Shown: piece after piece, positions 1 to 9,664 of the stretch
Numbering within the stretch: the first letter of the stretch is position 1
How the letters are laid out: each line of letters begins with the position of its first letter
Assembly (NCBI GenBank): GCA_023374045.1
Contig: CM041776.1
Span: 479,559,375-479,623,374 of the forward strand
DNA from: Limonium bicolor
Lineage: Eukaryota; Streptophyta; Magnoliopsida; Caryophyllales; Plumbaginaceae
Direction of reading: 5' to 3'
Length of the DNA stretch: 64,000 bases
Notes under the pieces: model-generated
Seen by the model: the letters and a program-made list of their open reading frames with translations, nothing else
What the model was told of the DNA's origin: nothing
Databases searched by the model: none
Position numbers and translations under genes: made by a program

Positions 1-328
1 AATGAAATTTCAGTTTATTCAGAAAATTCGTCTCCTTTGTCGCTTGATTCATTGCAACTTATGAGGCCGAAGAAGAGGAATATGATGAAGAAAACATGCT
101 TCCTACAGAACAATACTCCACCACACCCGGATATCCAAGTAGGGGATTTCATTCTGAAAGAGTTGAGAAAAGATATGCCAGACCCACGAGGGAAATTCAG
201 GCCGAACTGGGTGGGCCCTTATCTGGTGAAAGAGATAACCCTTCATGGTGTAGTATTACTGACAAATTTGGACGAAGAAATTCCAAAGCCTTGTCAATCT
301 TGACCGGCTGAAACGACATTATGTCTGA
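1..328 (+). pseudogene. Gypsy polyprotein 3' end: integrase C-terminal domain
   Basis: This is the last part of a Ty3/gypsy pol polyprotein, open to the window edge. The diagnostic block is DPRGKFRPNW followed by VGPYLVK, the GPY/F region of the integrase C-terminus, which binds DNA during integration. After IPKPC the frame hits a stop near 301-303. A one-base shift continues as LDRLKRHYV to a TGA at 326-328, which matches the usual end of such polyproteins. I therefore call a late single-base frameshift. The DDE catalytic core lies outside the window, so lineage cannot be settled from this piece alone. The LTR downstream points to Tat/Ogre. Confidence 0.8.
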
Positions 329-344
329 ACCGTCATAAAAATAA

Positions 345-455
345 AAAAAAAAACCACACGCATCCACTCAAAAATCCAAAAAATGCATCCACAAAAATGC
401 ATCAAAAAAAAACGCATCCATACAAAATATCCAAAAAAAAGCATCCACACAAAAG
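345..455. repeat. Short A-rich degenerate tandem repeat
   Basis: Imperfect units of roughly 20 bp built on GCATCCA(C/T) separated by A-runs, in the 3' untranslated region just after the pol stop. Copies near 360, 383, 400, 414 and 440 differ in A-run length. Confidence 0.6.
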
Positions 456-1976
456 TTATCATTATCATCGCATTAGGTTTAGTTAATTGCATTTGCATTG
501 CATATCCCTAGTGTCGAGGTATCGATCTTTAATTCAGGAAAGTCACATAAGTCATCAAAGGCCGCGAACTCTTGTCATTTTCCCTGAAGAGGTCTTGAAA
601 GGATCCCTAACCTCCGTGAGAGTTGAGTGCATGAGAGAACACAGAGCGTGCAAAACCCAGAGCGCTTGATGCATTTAAATTTCAAACACCATGTGAGGAT
701 CCCCTTCACGGAACTAAATATTGATGAGAAGCGCGTTACCATTCATGTCAAATTTGGGAATAGTAGAGGAAGCAATTATTTGTCGATAGGGATGACGAGG
801 CATCTAGGATCAAAAAAAAACCTCCACTTGGCCAGAAGCCCTTTTGACCCTAAAAAATGATCCCTTAGTGAGCCCCGCTGAGCCTTTCATTGAAAATCTT
901 TTCGGAAATAGCTCCACAACATGCCACCCCACATCACACAATGACCCGCCCCTGCAAAAGAGGATAAAAAGAGCCGGAGCCATGGTCTCTCCCCCACAAT
1001 AAAGCATGAAAGAAAGCTTGAAAGAGAAATACCCAAAGAAGATGAAAATGAAAGAAACGAAACACAAAAAAACTCAAAAAGTAAAGAGAGGAAGCGAAAG
1101 CCTTATGTCACGCGAAACAGTCACTCTCGAGGAATAGAGAAGAACGAAGGTGTCAAACACAAAAAGTGCAAATAAACTACTCAAGGAAAGTAGTAAATCA
1201 AAATGGAAACACATCATGGTCCGCACAAATGCGAAAGAAGTCCGAAACCATTCCACCCATGGCAAAGGCAAAGCACATCCTAATTTGCACAAATGCTCCA
1301 CAACTCCCAAACAAGTCCTCCTGTCCCATGCGACATACTTAAAGCCCTGCAGCCCTGTTATAACTCAATGAAAGACCTCTGACCTAGAGACGAGGATTGA
1401 TTGATTCGAAGAGTACCAAATTTGAAATATGAACGGCAGCAACACGTCATTTCTTGACAATGCAATCGTGCACAAACGAGTGTCAGAGAAATCAGGAAGA
1501 AAGAGAAAAAACGAGTGCTTATCACCTCGATCAAAGAAAGCCTAACTGACCTTAAGAAAGGAAACGGAAAGGTATAAGAGATTCCGAGAGACCTCTTTCG
1601 GGAAGATTTTTCAAGAAAGAAGTGGCTTAGAAATGACTAATCTGACTTAACTAGAATTCTTGGTTGAGCTCACCTTGACACGACATCCTCTTTGCATACA
1701 ATCATACCCAATTCAAAAAAAAATGCATGTAGAATAGATTTGCATCCATCGGTTCGGACATAATATCCTACACCACAGAAAGAGAAAGATGAGTATGCTC
1801 TTTTAGAAAAGGAAGCCACAGTACAGAGCCTGTCTCCTTCACCAACTGGCACAACCACTCTCAGAAACTGCGCAGCCATCAAAACAAAGGATTAAAAGTC
1901 TTCGGGCGCTGTTCAAAGAAAATGCCCCGCAAGACATCCCTCACCATCAAACTCCTCGCTCGCTAAAATTCATGAA

Positions 1977-2015
1977 CTACGTAAGGTTGATCTCAACAGG
2001 GAGTTGAGTACGTAG
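1977..2015 (+). other. Hairpin motif CTACGTA...TACGTAG, copy 1
   Basis: Outer arms CTACGTA and TACGTAG enclose inner arms CTCAAC and GTTGAG around an AGGGA loop. Near-identical copies lie at 19944-19983, 27399-27436 and 27563-27602, each followed by GGCA(A/G)CCC and then, a little further on, GGGTGC(G/A)ACCCC. The TR-GAG element inserted five bases after this copy. Confidence 0.7.
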
Positions 2016-2020
2016 GCAAC

Positions 2021-4056
2021 TGTGAGCCTTGATTTTAAACCCTATCCTATGTGGATTAACTTGATTGGGATCTAATCGGGTTTTAGGTCCACTTATAGCC
2101 TAAGATTAATAACTATGTCATATAACAATAATTATTAAGACCTAAGCTAGCTCACTGGAACCTATTACGAGTCGCCACCTAATTTTAACCTAGATCAAAT
2201 TAGGAAAGGAGAGTTCGGGTTCGGGGGCTTGATATTCGACTTAATTAGGGTTCAATTACTTTCATTACCCTTCCTAGGTCGTTTTTCCTCTACTTGGTTC
2301 GTTTACGGCTTTCTACAAAGTTGTTTTTAACCTAGGTGCGCGCTTCTGTTTTGTTTAATTTTTAATGTTTTTTTGACAGAAAATTAAAGTGAAATTGAAA
2401 GTTACCTAAACTAGGGTTTCGGAGGCAGAATTAGGTCAAATTTTTATTCCGTCCGTGGCCACGGACCTAATGTCCGAACCCACGGACCCCAGTTAACCTA
2501 ATTACACAAAAAAGTCAAATTTAAACAGAAACGAGATTTTGAAAAGTCCGGGGCCACGGACAGGACGTCCGTGGGCCCGGACATGTTTTATAAAACCCTA
2601 ACTTTTGAAAATAAAAATATCCCGCCACCGTCCGGGGCGTCCGGCTTTCGGACAGAGCGTCCGGGACCCCGGACATAGCGTCCGTGGGTGCGGACCGACC
2701 TCGGACGGCGGCGTTAAGGCTGTTCCCGGCGGTGTTTTTGGCTCAAAATTTATGGGTACGTAGCCTGAAAGATTCTAAACATGTTAGTGATCAAAAGTTT
2801 TCAATTTGACTACGAATTAAGGACGAAACTTATTGAACAAGTTAGTGGACAGAAACACAAACAAACCTTAATTCAGAAGCAAAGAAAAGTCAATTCGGTT
2901 AGCAATTTCAACCAGAAGTGTATTTAGACCAGAAGGGTTAGAGAATTTGGTTTTTACCCTGTTTTGATTTCGAAAACTTGTTGTTCCTTCACGTCGGGAA
3001 TCTCTGAAAGCCTCGTTGGTGGCCGATCCGGTTCGACTTTGACCCAAGCTTCTGGCTCCTTCTTCCTTGTATTGTTAGCCACGGTTTGCTTCTGTATTTT
3101 CTGTGTTTTGGTGCTAGGAATCTCAATGGGAGAAGAAGGAATGTGTTATTTGGTGATTTCGGGATGATTTCGGTATAGATTCGAGGCTCGGGGTTGCAAA
3201 AACGTTGGAAGTAGGTTGACGGCTGAGTTCTCTGACTTGGGGATGATCTACTATGCCCTAGGTCGTTTTTTGGAAGGCCTTTTATAGAAAAAGCATGGCC
3301 AAGTTGATAGAACAAGATTTTTATCTAAAACCTTGATTTTGTGCTCTAAGAGAATCTGATTTTTTAAAACGTGCTACAGGTTGATAAAAATTCCGAAATT
3401 TTAACCAAAGATAAAATAAGATTTTTAGGAATTTTGAGAGTTGGAATCAGGTTATTTCGATAAATAACCAATTAGATAAAAATTTACAATCTGGAACCTC
3501 CCATAATTCATAACTTACTATTGGAAAGTCGAAATAACGAAATTCCAACGGCATTATTCTCTAATAATCACCCTCTATCTTGTGTTAAAATTTCATGACA
3601 TTTTGTTTTGATTTCGATATTTTCCAGAGGAGAGAGAAAATTGCTAAAATGATTGAATTTCTCTTTTAAATTTTGGGATAAGGTTCCAAATAAAATAATT
3701 TCAGGTTTATGACTGTGTGTAGTCATGCTAACCATGTGACAATTTTTTTTAATTTTGAAAACCCTTTTATTTCTATTTTGAGGTTATTTCATGTGTTAAT
3801 TATTAAAGAAATTAGCTTTAATATGAATTAAAAGCTAAATTTCTAGAATAAATATTATCAGAGAATCATGAAATACCTTTCATAATGACTATGATTTTGG
3901 AAGTGTTTGGAGATAATGAACAAGTCATATAAAAAATAGAAAATCCCGATAATGTCCTTGGAAAATCCCGCCTTGGTGCTTTTGACCCCTTTTGCCCTTT
4001 GTAACACGTATGCCTTAGAGACTACTCCCGGGGGGGTTGAAATTTTGGGTATAACA
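2021..4056 (-). repeat. 3' LTR of the TR-GAG element
   Basis: Aligns end to end with 9665-11696 with only scattered small differences (for example ACTATGCCC versus ACTCTGCCC). Read on -, it begins TGTTATACCC and ends CTCACA. It carries the GGTGGCGACTC segment near its 3' end, also seen in the Ogre-like LTRs. A GC-rich cluster of CCGGAC/GTCCG(T/G) palindromes fills about 2450-2705. The 67-aa open frame at 2964-3167 is duplicated in both LTRs and is probably incidental. Confidence 0.95.
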
Positions 4057-4070
4057 GATTGCCCCCCGTC
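4057..4070 (-). promoter_or_regulatory. Polypurine tract of the TR-GAG element
   Basis: Read on -, GACGGGGGGCAATC abuts the LTR start TGTTATACCC. This is where plus-strand DNA synthesis would be primed. Immediately upstream on -, 8-bp arms (4069-4076 and 4100-4107) can form a stem. Confidence 0.85.
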
Positions 4071-4145
4071 AACTAGGCTTTGTAATGAAGATGAGAAGAC
4101 TAGTTGATGCCTGAGTGATACCCCAAAATTTTGGATCTTAAAAGA

Positions 4146-4345
4146 CCCTACATGTAGATTGTGTCGAGCTATTCTAAGGCGCTGACTACCTATGAGTGAG
4201 AATGAAAATGAAAAGATGTCAAGCGATTCTAAGGTGTTGACTACCTAAAATGAAATGATGAAATAATGTCAATCGATTCTAAGGCGTTGACTACCTAAAA
4301 ATGAAATGATGTCAAGCTATTCTAAGGCGTTGACTACCTGAAGAT
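4146..4345. repeat. Irregular tandem repeat of about 43-56 bp
   Basis: Four units share ATTCTAAGG(C/T)GTTGACTACCT, separated by ATGAAATGAT-like spacers (cores near 4172, 4228, 4276 and 4319). It lies in the non-coding part between PPT and gag. Confidence 0.8.
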
Positions 4346-4375
4346 GATGAAAGCTAAATAATGTGTAGATGTAGG

Positions 4376-4485
4376 AATGCTGATATGCTAGCGATGCTAA
4401 TGATGCTAATGATATTGATGATGTTGATGATGTTGATGATGATGCTGATGATGCTGATGATATTGATGATGTTGATGATGCTCGG
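4376..4485. repeat. GAT-rich low-complexity tract
   Basis: Runs of GATGATGCT and GATGTTGAT triplets. The serine- and aspartate-rich open frames on both strands here are by-products of the repeat. Confidence 0.85.
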
Positions 4486-4689
4486 ATGCTTCTAGGGACC
4501 GAAACCCGTGCCGATGCTCCTGGCTGGACCCAATGTGGACTTATTGCCATCGCCCCCCCAAGCCGGTGTGCAGGGATAACTTCTAGATTACCAAGGGGAC
4601 TTATTGCCACTGCCCACTAGTTGTTTTCTCCCAAGAAGTTGACATGAAGATGGGGACTTATTGCCTCTGCCCCGCCAACTTAGATCACG

Positions 4690-5160
4690 CTTTGTCTCGT
4701 ACTTGTCTCGCACTGAAGATGATACTAGGTCTCGTACTGGTCTCGCACTGGATGATGACGATAGGTCTCGCACTGATGAAGATGATAGGTCTCGTACTGA
4801 TGAAGATGATGGGTCTCGCACTGATGAAGATGATGGGTCTCGCACTGATGAAGATGATGGGTCTCGCACTAATGAAGATGATGGGTCTCGCACTGATGAA
4901 GATGATGGGTCTCGCACTGATGAAGATGATGGGTCTCGCACTGATGAAGATGCTTGGTCTCGCACTGAGAGATGATGGGTCTCGCACTGATGAAGATGAT
5001 AGGTCTCGCACTGATGAAGATGCTTGGTCTCGCACTGAAGTCTCGTACTAAAGTCTTGAAAATGATGGGTCTCGCACTGAATGAAGATGCTAGGTCTCGT
5101 ACTGAATGAGGAAACTGCAGGGCCTCGCACTGTTTTGGGTCTCGAACTAAAAATGAGTTA
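4690..5160. repeat. 24-bp tandem array (GGTCTCGCACTGATGAAGAT)
   Basis: A 24-bp unit starting GGTCTCGCACTGATGAAGAT repeats regularly from 4764 (4764, 4788, 4812 and on), with degenerate units at both ends. Because 24 is a multiple of 3, several frames stay open and give repetitive peptides on both strands. None resembles a known protein, and I do not call them genes. Confidence 0.9.
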
Positions 5161-5169
5161 GGAAGATAA

Positions 5170-7197
5170 TGGTCTCGTGCAAATGATGAGAACTGATTAC
5201 TGGAGTGCCAAACATGGCAATGATGATAAGATGTATGCAATCAAGATATATGAAAGATACTCGTTCAAAACAGGAAACTGTTGGAAAAGGTGCCGAACTT
5301 GGCAATGCTTGTGAAAAACCCTGCTGAAAAAGGAAAGTGAAATGATCATTTCCTGACTAAAAATTTCAAATCTGCAATTTGCTTCTTGAAAAATGAACAT
5401 GCCATTGGTGGAAGTGTGTGGGTTTGTTGTGGTGCTGAAGGCTTTTGCCGGTGTTCAGGATTGGGTTGTGATTTTGGATGGAGGTCAGGGTTATGACGGG
5501 CCTGATGTTTTTGTGGAGGTAAGGCCAATGACGAGTTTGAGAGTGTGTGTGTGGTGGTAGGGGCTTATGTGTGCCTGTGGTGGGATGGTGGTGCTCGAGC
5601 TTTGGGTTTTAATTGGTGCTGACATGGCAATTGTTGGAACCAACAATTGCCCCCAGTATTTTTTCCTTAGGACAATCTGAGCTAGAGTTCATGGCAATCG
5701 ATCGAGACGATCGATTGCCCCCAGTATTTTCTTTAATTAAACATGCGAACAAGTCTCACCCTCACAGGGTCGAGGCTTATGCTTTGATGTGGTGCTCCCT
5801 AACCTACACTCGATGTGGTCGGTGTTTGCACTCATTTCTCGCTCATGGTCATAACTTCTAAACCATTGAATTCAATATTTGATGGATTTACGCATTTGAT
5901 CTGTTACTTTCACGTGACTGGACACACAACTATCAAGTCGGAAGTCTTTAAAGCTTATAACGTGGCCATAGGGTGTGATGAAAGACGACGGGATCATGGA
6001 GGGATATTTGAGGTATGTGGAGCTTAAATGGGTGACCAAAGCTGCAACTTGCGTCTTCTCTCAGATTCATCTTCCTTGTCTTGAAGTCGTCTAACTGCTT
6101 TATGTTGACGTTGGTTTTGAGCTTCTGGACCTGGACTTTTGGAGTTGTCCTTTACACCATTTCTCTTTTTTTGTCATTTGGACTTCTTCGAGGCACTTTG
6201 GGTTCGCCTTTTTGTTTTATCCTTTCTTGACTTTGCCTTTGGGGTTCTTGTGTTTCCCGGTTTTGGGCTTCGAGAGCTGTTTTGATGTGAGCTCTTTTGA
6301 TCCTGTGTCACTCTGGGACCATTTACGGATCACTTCGTCATGCTGATAGCGGCATTGCTTCTTCGGACTGATGATAATGTTATCCGAGAGTCGGGCTCCT
6401 TGCTTCCTTTGGCCACCGGGTCGGGCATTCATCATTGGCTGGGTTATTTTGTGGTGTTCATATTATCGAAAAGGGATATATGAAAGGCTCAGCGGGGGTG
6501 CCTAGGGTTTAATGTCAGGGTTCACAAGTTTTTTGGCTATGTGGTGCTGTACCTAGGTGCTTCGTCATTCCTGATAGTTGTGTATCCGCTCTTTGTTACT
6601 TTTCGCAGATCTAAGAGTAAATTTACAAATTATCTCCTTCGGTCAGAGTTATGCCATTTATCTCACCTTTGAATGTGGTCTTACCAGAGTCGTGTAAAAA
6701 TGACACGCTCGTTCACTCATGGTTTTCCCACTCAAGACACTCTCGTGAGATTTTCACTTGGAAACTCGTTCGCACATTTAAACAAAAGATAAAAGACGAC
6801 GAACTTAAACTTAGATTGCCCCCAGTATTGATTTGGGGTTTGTGACAACAATTCGATAGATGTGGACTTTGAACCTCTTTGTGGGTTGTTTGGATATTAT
6901 AGGGTGAGTTGTGGTGTTTGGTTAGGCATGTTCAAATTTTTAGAAACAAGAGACAAGCCGTTCCATTGCATAGTCAGAAAATGATTGCTTCGTGATCCTT
7001 TTCCTTAAAAAAAAACTATTTTGTTTTCCTTCTTTTTTCGATGAATGAAAAATGGTTTGTACAGGAGTTGTGAAAATGGAACTATGATTTTATTTATGAA
7101 TCATGAAAGAAACGTAAAGATTACAATCAGAGGTGACTGAAAACTAACTAATAAGCTACTAGGAAAATTTGAAGATGCAAGGAAATGATCTGCACAC
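5170..7197 (-). other. Non-coding internal region between gag and PPT of TR-GAG
   Basis: This is where pol would lie in an autonomous relative, but no pro, RT, RNase H or integrase motif is visible in any frame. The stretch holds three copies of a PPT-like string, read on - as AATACTGGGGGCAAT, near 5645, 5713 and 6815. Two of them abut perfect hairpins. A polypyrimidine-rich tract occupies about 6150-6260. Confidence 0.7.
5626..5730 (-). other. Twin hairpins abutting internal PPT-like strings
   Basis: Hairpin 1 has 12-bp perfect arms GGCAATTGTTGG (5626-5637) and CCAACAATTGCC (5640-5651). Hairpin 2 has 12-bp perfect arms GGCAATCGATCG (5693-5704) and CGATCGATTGCC (5708-5719). Both run directly into CCCAGTATTTT on +, the complement of a PPT-like purine run. 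The outer GGCAAT is conserved, while the inner six bases differ and still pair perfectly. Confidence 0.85.
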
Positions 7198-8493
7198 TTA
7201 GAAAAATTGGACTCCTTGCTCGAGGAGGTCTTGAATCTTGTGCTTCAATGCTCGGCAATTGTCAGCATAATGGCCAGGCAACTGATGGTAGTGGCAAAAT
7301 TGATTAAGATGCCTCCCCAAATGAGTGGTTCCTGGCCGAGGGGCCAGGGGCTGTAGCAGGTTTCTCTTCTGAAGCTCTTCAAACGCCTGACTTGGTGCTC
7401 GGCCAATGTTGGTGAACTCCCTTTGCGATGAGTCCCGGCGTGGTAAGGGTACTGTCCTAAGGTTTTGATGCGGAGATCTAGGTCGTAGAACCATATTCAC
7501 TTCTGGGAAACTGCTTTGAGCGCAAGCTACTGTCTGAAGATAAGCCTTTTCTGGTCCTGGCTTAGATAATTTGGAGCCACTGCCGGAGTTTCTTGAGCAC
7601 TCAAGCTCCAAACCTTCCTTATGAATCCTTTCCTCTAGAATACCGACTTGTCCCATCAACATGTCCAAACTCGGAAAGTACATAAATTTTAGCTCATGGT
7701 TGTGTTGTTTTCGCATGTTCTCAATTATCATGCGGATTTGCTCCTGCTCGTCCATTCTGGTAGGCATGGCTGCAGCCTTTCTCCTCCAACGCTTGATGAA
7801 GTCAGACATGGACTCACCGTCTTTCTGTCGAGTTCCTGCCAGATCGATTCTGGTGACCTCGAGGTTCTTAGCATACTCGAAATGATTTAGGAAAGCCTCG
7901 CAAACCTCCTCGTAGGTTTTGGTATTCATCTTCTGAGTGAGATACCAACGCTGAGGAGTCTCGTCTAGATAGCGTGCGAAAACTTTGGCTTTTTGCATAT
8001 CGTTGAGCCCCAAGATGGACATTTCTCGGTCGAACATAGCCAAGTGAATCTGTGGATCCGAGGAACCCTTGTACAAAGCGAGTGCAGGCAGCTTCAGCTT
8101 TAGGGGAAGATCAACTTCGGGATACGACGCCGTGGAGAAATAATCGAAGCCAGCTGGTTTGTTGGTTTTCTCTATGCGCTCAATCCTTTTCAAAACCCTT
8201 TTGACCTCTGCAGCTAGCTGGTTGTCAGGAACATCCTTCCCCATACGTGTTTGAGGATCTTGGGCCCTAACAGAGTCAATCTCGATGTAACTACGATTAA
8301 GATTTTCATCCACAAGCTTTTCCAGAGTGTGCTGATTTGTCTCCTGGAGATTAGCCTTACTCCTCAGTTCCTCGACAATGGACTCCAAGACCTTGTACCC
8401 TTGCAGCACAGCGGCCAACTGGGCCTCGGTGTTGATCGGATTTCCTCCTTCTGCCAATTTGGATTCGGGCTTGCCTGTTTCCAAGAAGTCCAT
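7198..8493 (-). CDS. Retrotransposon Gag protein, intact (431 aa)
   Basis: Gag forms the particle that packages element RNA. The ATG at 8493-8491 opens a frame that runs uninterrupted to TAA at 7200-7198. The N-terminal third is charged with coiled-coil-like heptads (about residues 25-110). Residues about 135-260 carry the plant retrotransposon gag domain, with a RWYLTQ motif and ESMSDFIKRWRRKA. The C-terminus ends in a zinc-knuckle-like Cys400-X2-His403-X4-His408-X4-Cys413 (CHHC order rather than the usual CCHC), followed by LKHKIQDLLEQG. That ending is typical of Tat/Ogre-type gag. It is the only gene of the element. Its intactness next to a missing pol suggests selection on gag or a very recent insertion. 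Confidence 0.93.
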   Translation of the reverse strand: MDFLETGKPESKLAEGGNPINTEAQLAAVLQGYKVLESIVEELRSKANLQETNQHTLEKLVDENLNRSYIEIDSVRAQDPQTRMGKDVPDNQLAAEVKRVLKRIERIEKTNKPAGFDYFSTASYPEVDLPLKLKLPALALYKGSSDPQIHLAMFDREMSILGLNDMQKAKVFARYLDETPQRWYLTQKMNTKTYEEVCEAFLNHFEYAKNLEVTRIDLAGTRQKDGESMSDFIKRWRRKAAAMPTRMDEQEQIRMIIENMRKQHNHELKFMYFPSLDMLMGQVGILEERIHKEGLELECSRNSGSGSKLSKPGPEKAYLQTVACAQSSFPEVNMVLRPRSPHQNLRTVPLPRRDSSQREFTNIGRAPSQAFEELQKRNLLQPLAPRPGTTHLGRHLNQFCHYHQLPGHYADNCRALKHKIQDLLEQGVQFF

Positions 8494-9641
8494 TATTAGC
8501 TAACAAGAGGAAGTGGGTTGAAAGACACTAAGGTGATAATGACACTTCACAAGGTAGATCGAAACAGGCTTAGGCTGAAAGCAAGTGGGCCAAGATACCC
8601 AGAAAATGAGGTGCTTGGGCTGAAGTATCTCTCAGGCTATGAACTGGAATTTGGACTGAAATGTAAACAGATGGCTTTGATTGGGCCTGAGAGGTGACAC
8701 CTAGATCTAGGGTTTTGGGCCAGGGCCCGAATAAGAAGTCTGCCTAGATTAGAATGAGCCCTTGGGCCGGAATGTGTTTGGGCCTAGAGCAAAGCACATG
8801 GGCTGGAGTGGTCCCTAAATCACAAATGAGCCTAACTTTCTTTGGGCCAGAGAAGATGGTTGCTAAACCGAAAAAGATTTTATTTCAAGTTCATGTGGAT
8901 TTTCTTTTTTGGGCCTAGAACTAATTGGATAATTCAAATTGGGCCAGAAGAGAAATCACCTAAGTCTAAGCTTTTGGGCTGAAGCCCGAACGACTCACAT
9001 ATTAAACCAAACAGGACCTCTGGGCCGCAAACAAGTAGAGCCGCCAATTCGGGTTGGGCTAGGTTAATGTAGGAGAAGTTCCTATCAACCTCTAGGCTAG
9101 GTAATGGACCGATCATACAAGCAAACAGGGCTCACACAAATTCAACATGTCCTCACTAGATGTTTAAATTCAACCGGGTATGGATCGATCCGGAGAGGTG
9201 CTTGGGGCTTGGGCCCAGGTCACCACAAAGGAATAGGGCTTGCACGCTATTCTCTTTGGGCTTCCCCACTTTTTTCACATCACCTGAAGGTGTGCGTCTA
9301 CGGCCGGGTCTTTGACTAACCAAACAATGGGCTTGGTAAGGACACTGCCAGGAAAACGCTTGGGGCTAAAGCCCAGGTATTAAGGGGATGTGGTTAGACG
9401 ACATCCTCCTCTTTTCCCCCGCTTATTCACATCACCTAAAAGGTGTGAGTCCCAGACAGGGGACCCTAGATGGGTCCCGGGGTGAAACTGGTTTGTGTGG
9501 GCCCTCGCTCTCATATGATGCAGGGGTGCAAAAATTTAAAGTGCGCACGAAAGTAAACAAACAAAGTAATAAAGCCATAAATAAACAATTTTTCAAGTTA
9601 AGCCCTCTTTCTTAAAATTAAACAGGTTAAAGTTAAGAATT
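8494..9641 (-). other. 5' leader of the TR-GAG element, GGGCC-rich
   Basis: Lies between PBS and gag start on -. From about 8577 to 9260 it is studded with GGGCC(A/T) and GGCCC strings. A duplicated block (about 9208-9320 and 9356-9460) shares CTTGGGGCT, TTCACATCACCT and AAGGTGTG. No gene is visible. Gag translation would require bypass or splicing of the roughly 1.1-kb leader. Confidence 0.65.
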
Positions 9642-9661
9642 CGTCCCCAGCAGAGTCGCCA
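9642..9661 (-). promoter_or_regulatory. Primer binding site of the TR-GAG element
   Basis: On -, TGGCGACTCTGCTGGGGACG begins three bases after the LTR end CTCACA. It has the TGGCGACTC...GGGGA form used by Tat/Ogre elements, usually ascribed to tRNA-Arg; I cannot verify the tRNA here. This site fixes the element's orientation. Confidence 0.85.
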
Positions 9662-9664
9662 GTC

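Larger units (their letters stand above)
329..2020 (+). other. Non-coding 3' region of the Ogre-like element, first part
   Basis: No recognisable gene here. Short open frames on both strands have no protein-like composition. A run of A-rich degenerate units containing AAATGCATCCAC fills about 345-455. The end of the stretch carries the CTACGTA...TACGTAG hairpin motif, which recurs in the LTRs. The stretch continues at 11697 after the inserted TR-GAG element. Confidence 0.6.

Noticed and set aside
2964..3167. 67-codon frame repeated at 10604-10807
   Set aside because: Identical only because it lies in the two LTRs of one young element; no independent support.
4588..5240. Serine- and aspartate-rich frames on both strands
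   Set aside because: By-products of the 24-bp array, open in several frames at once.
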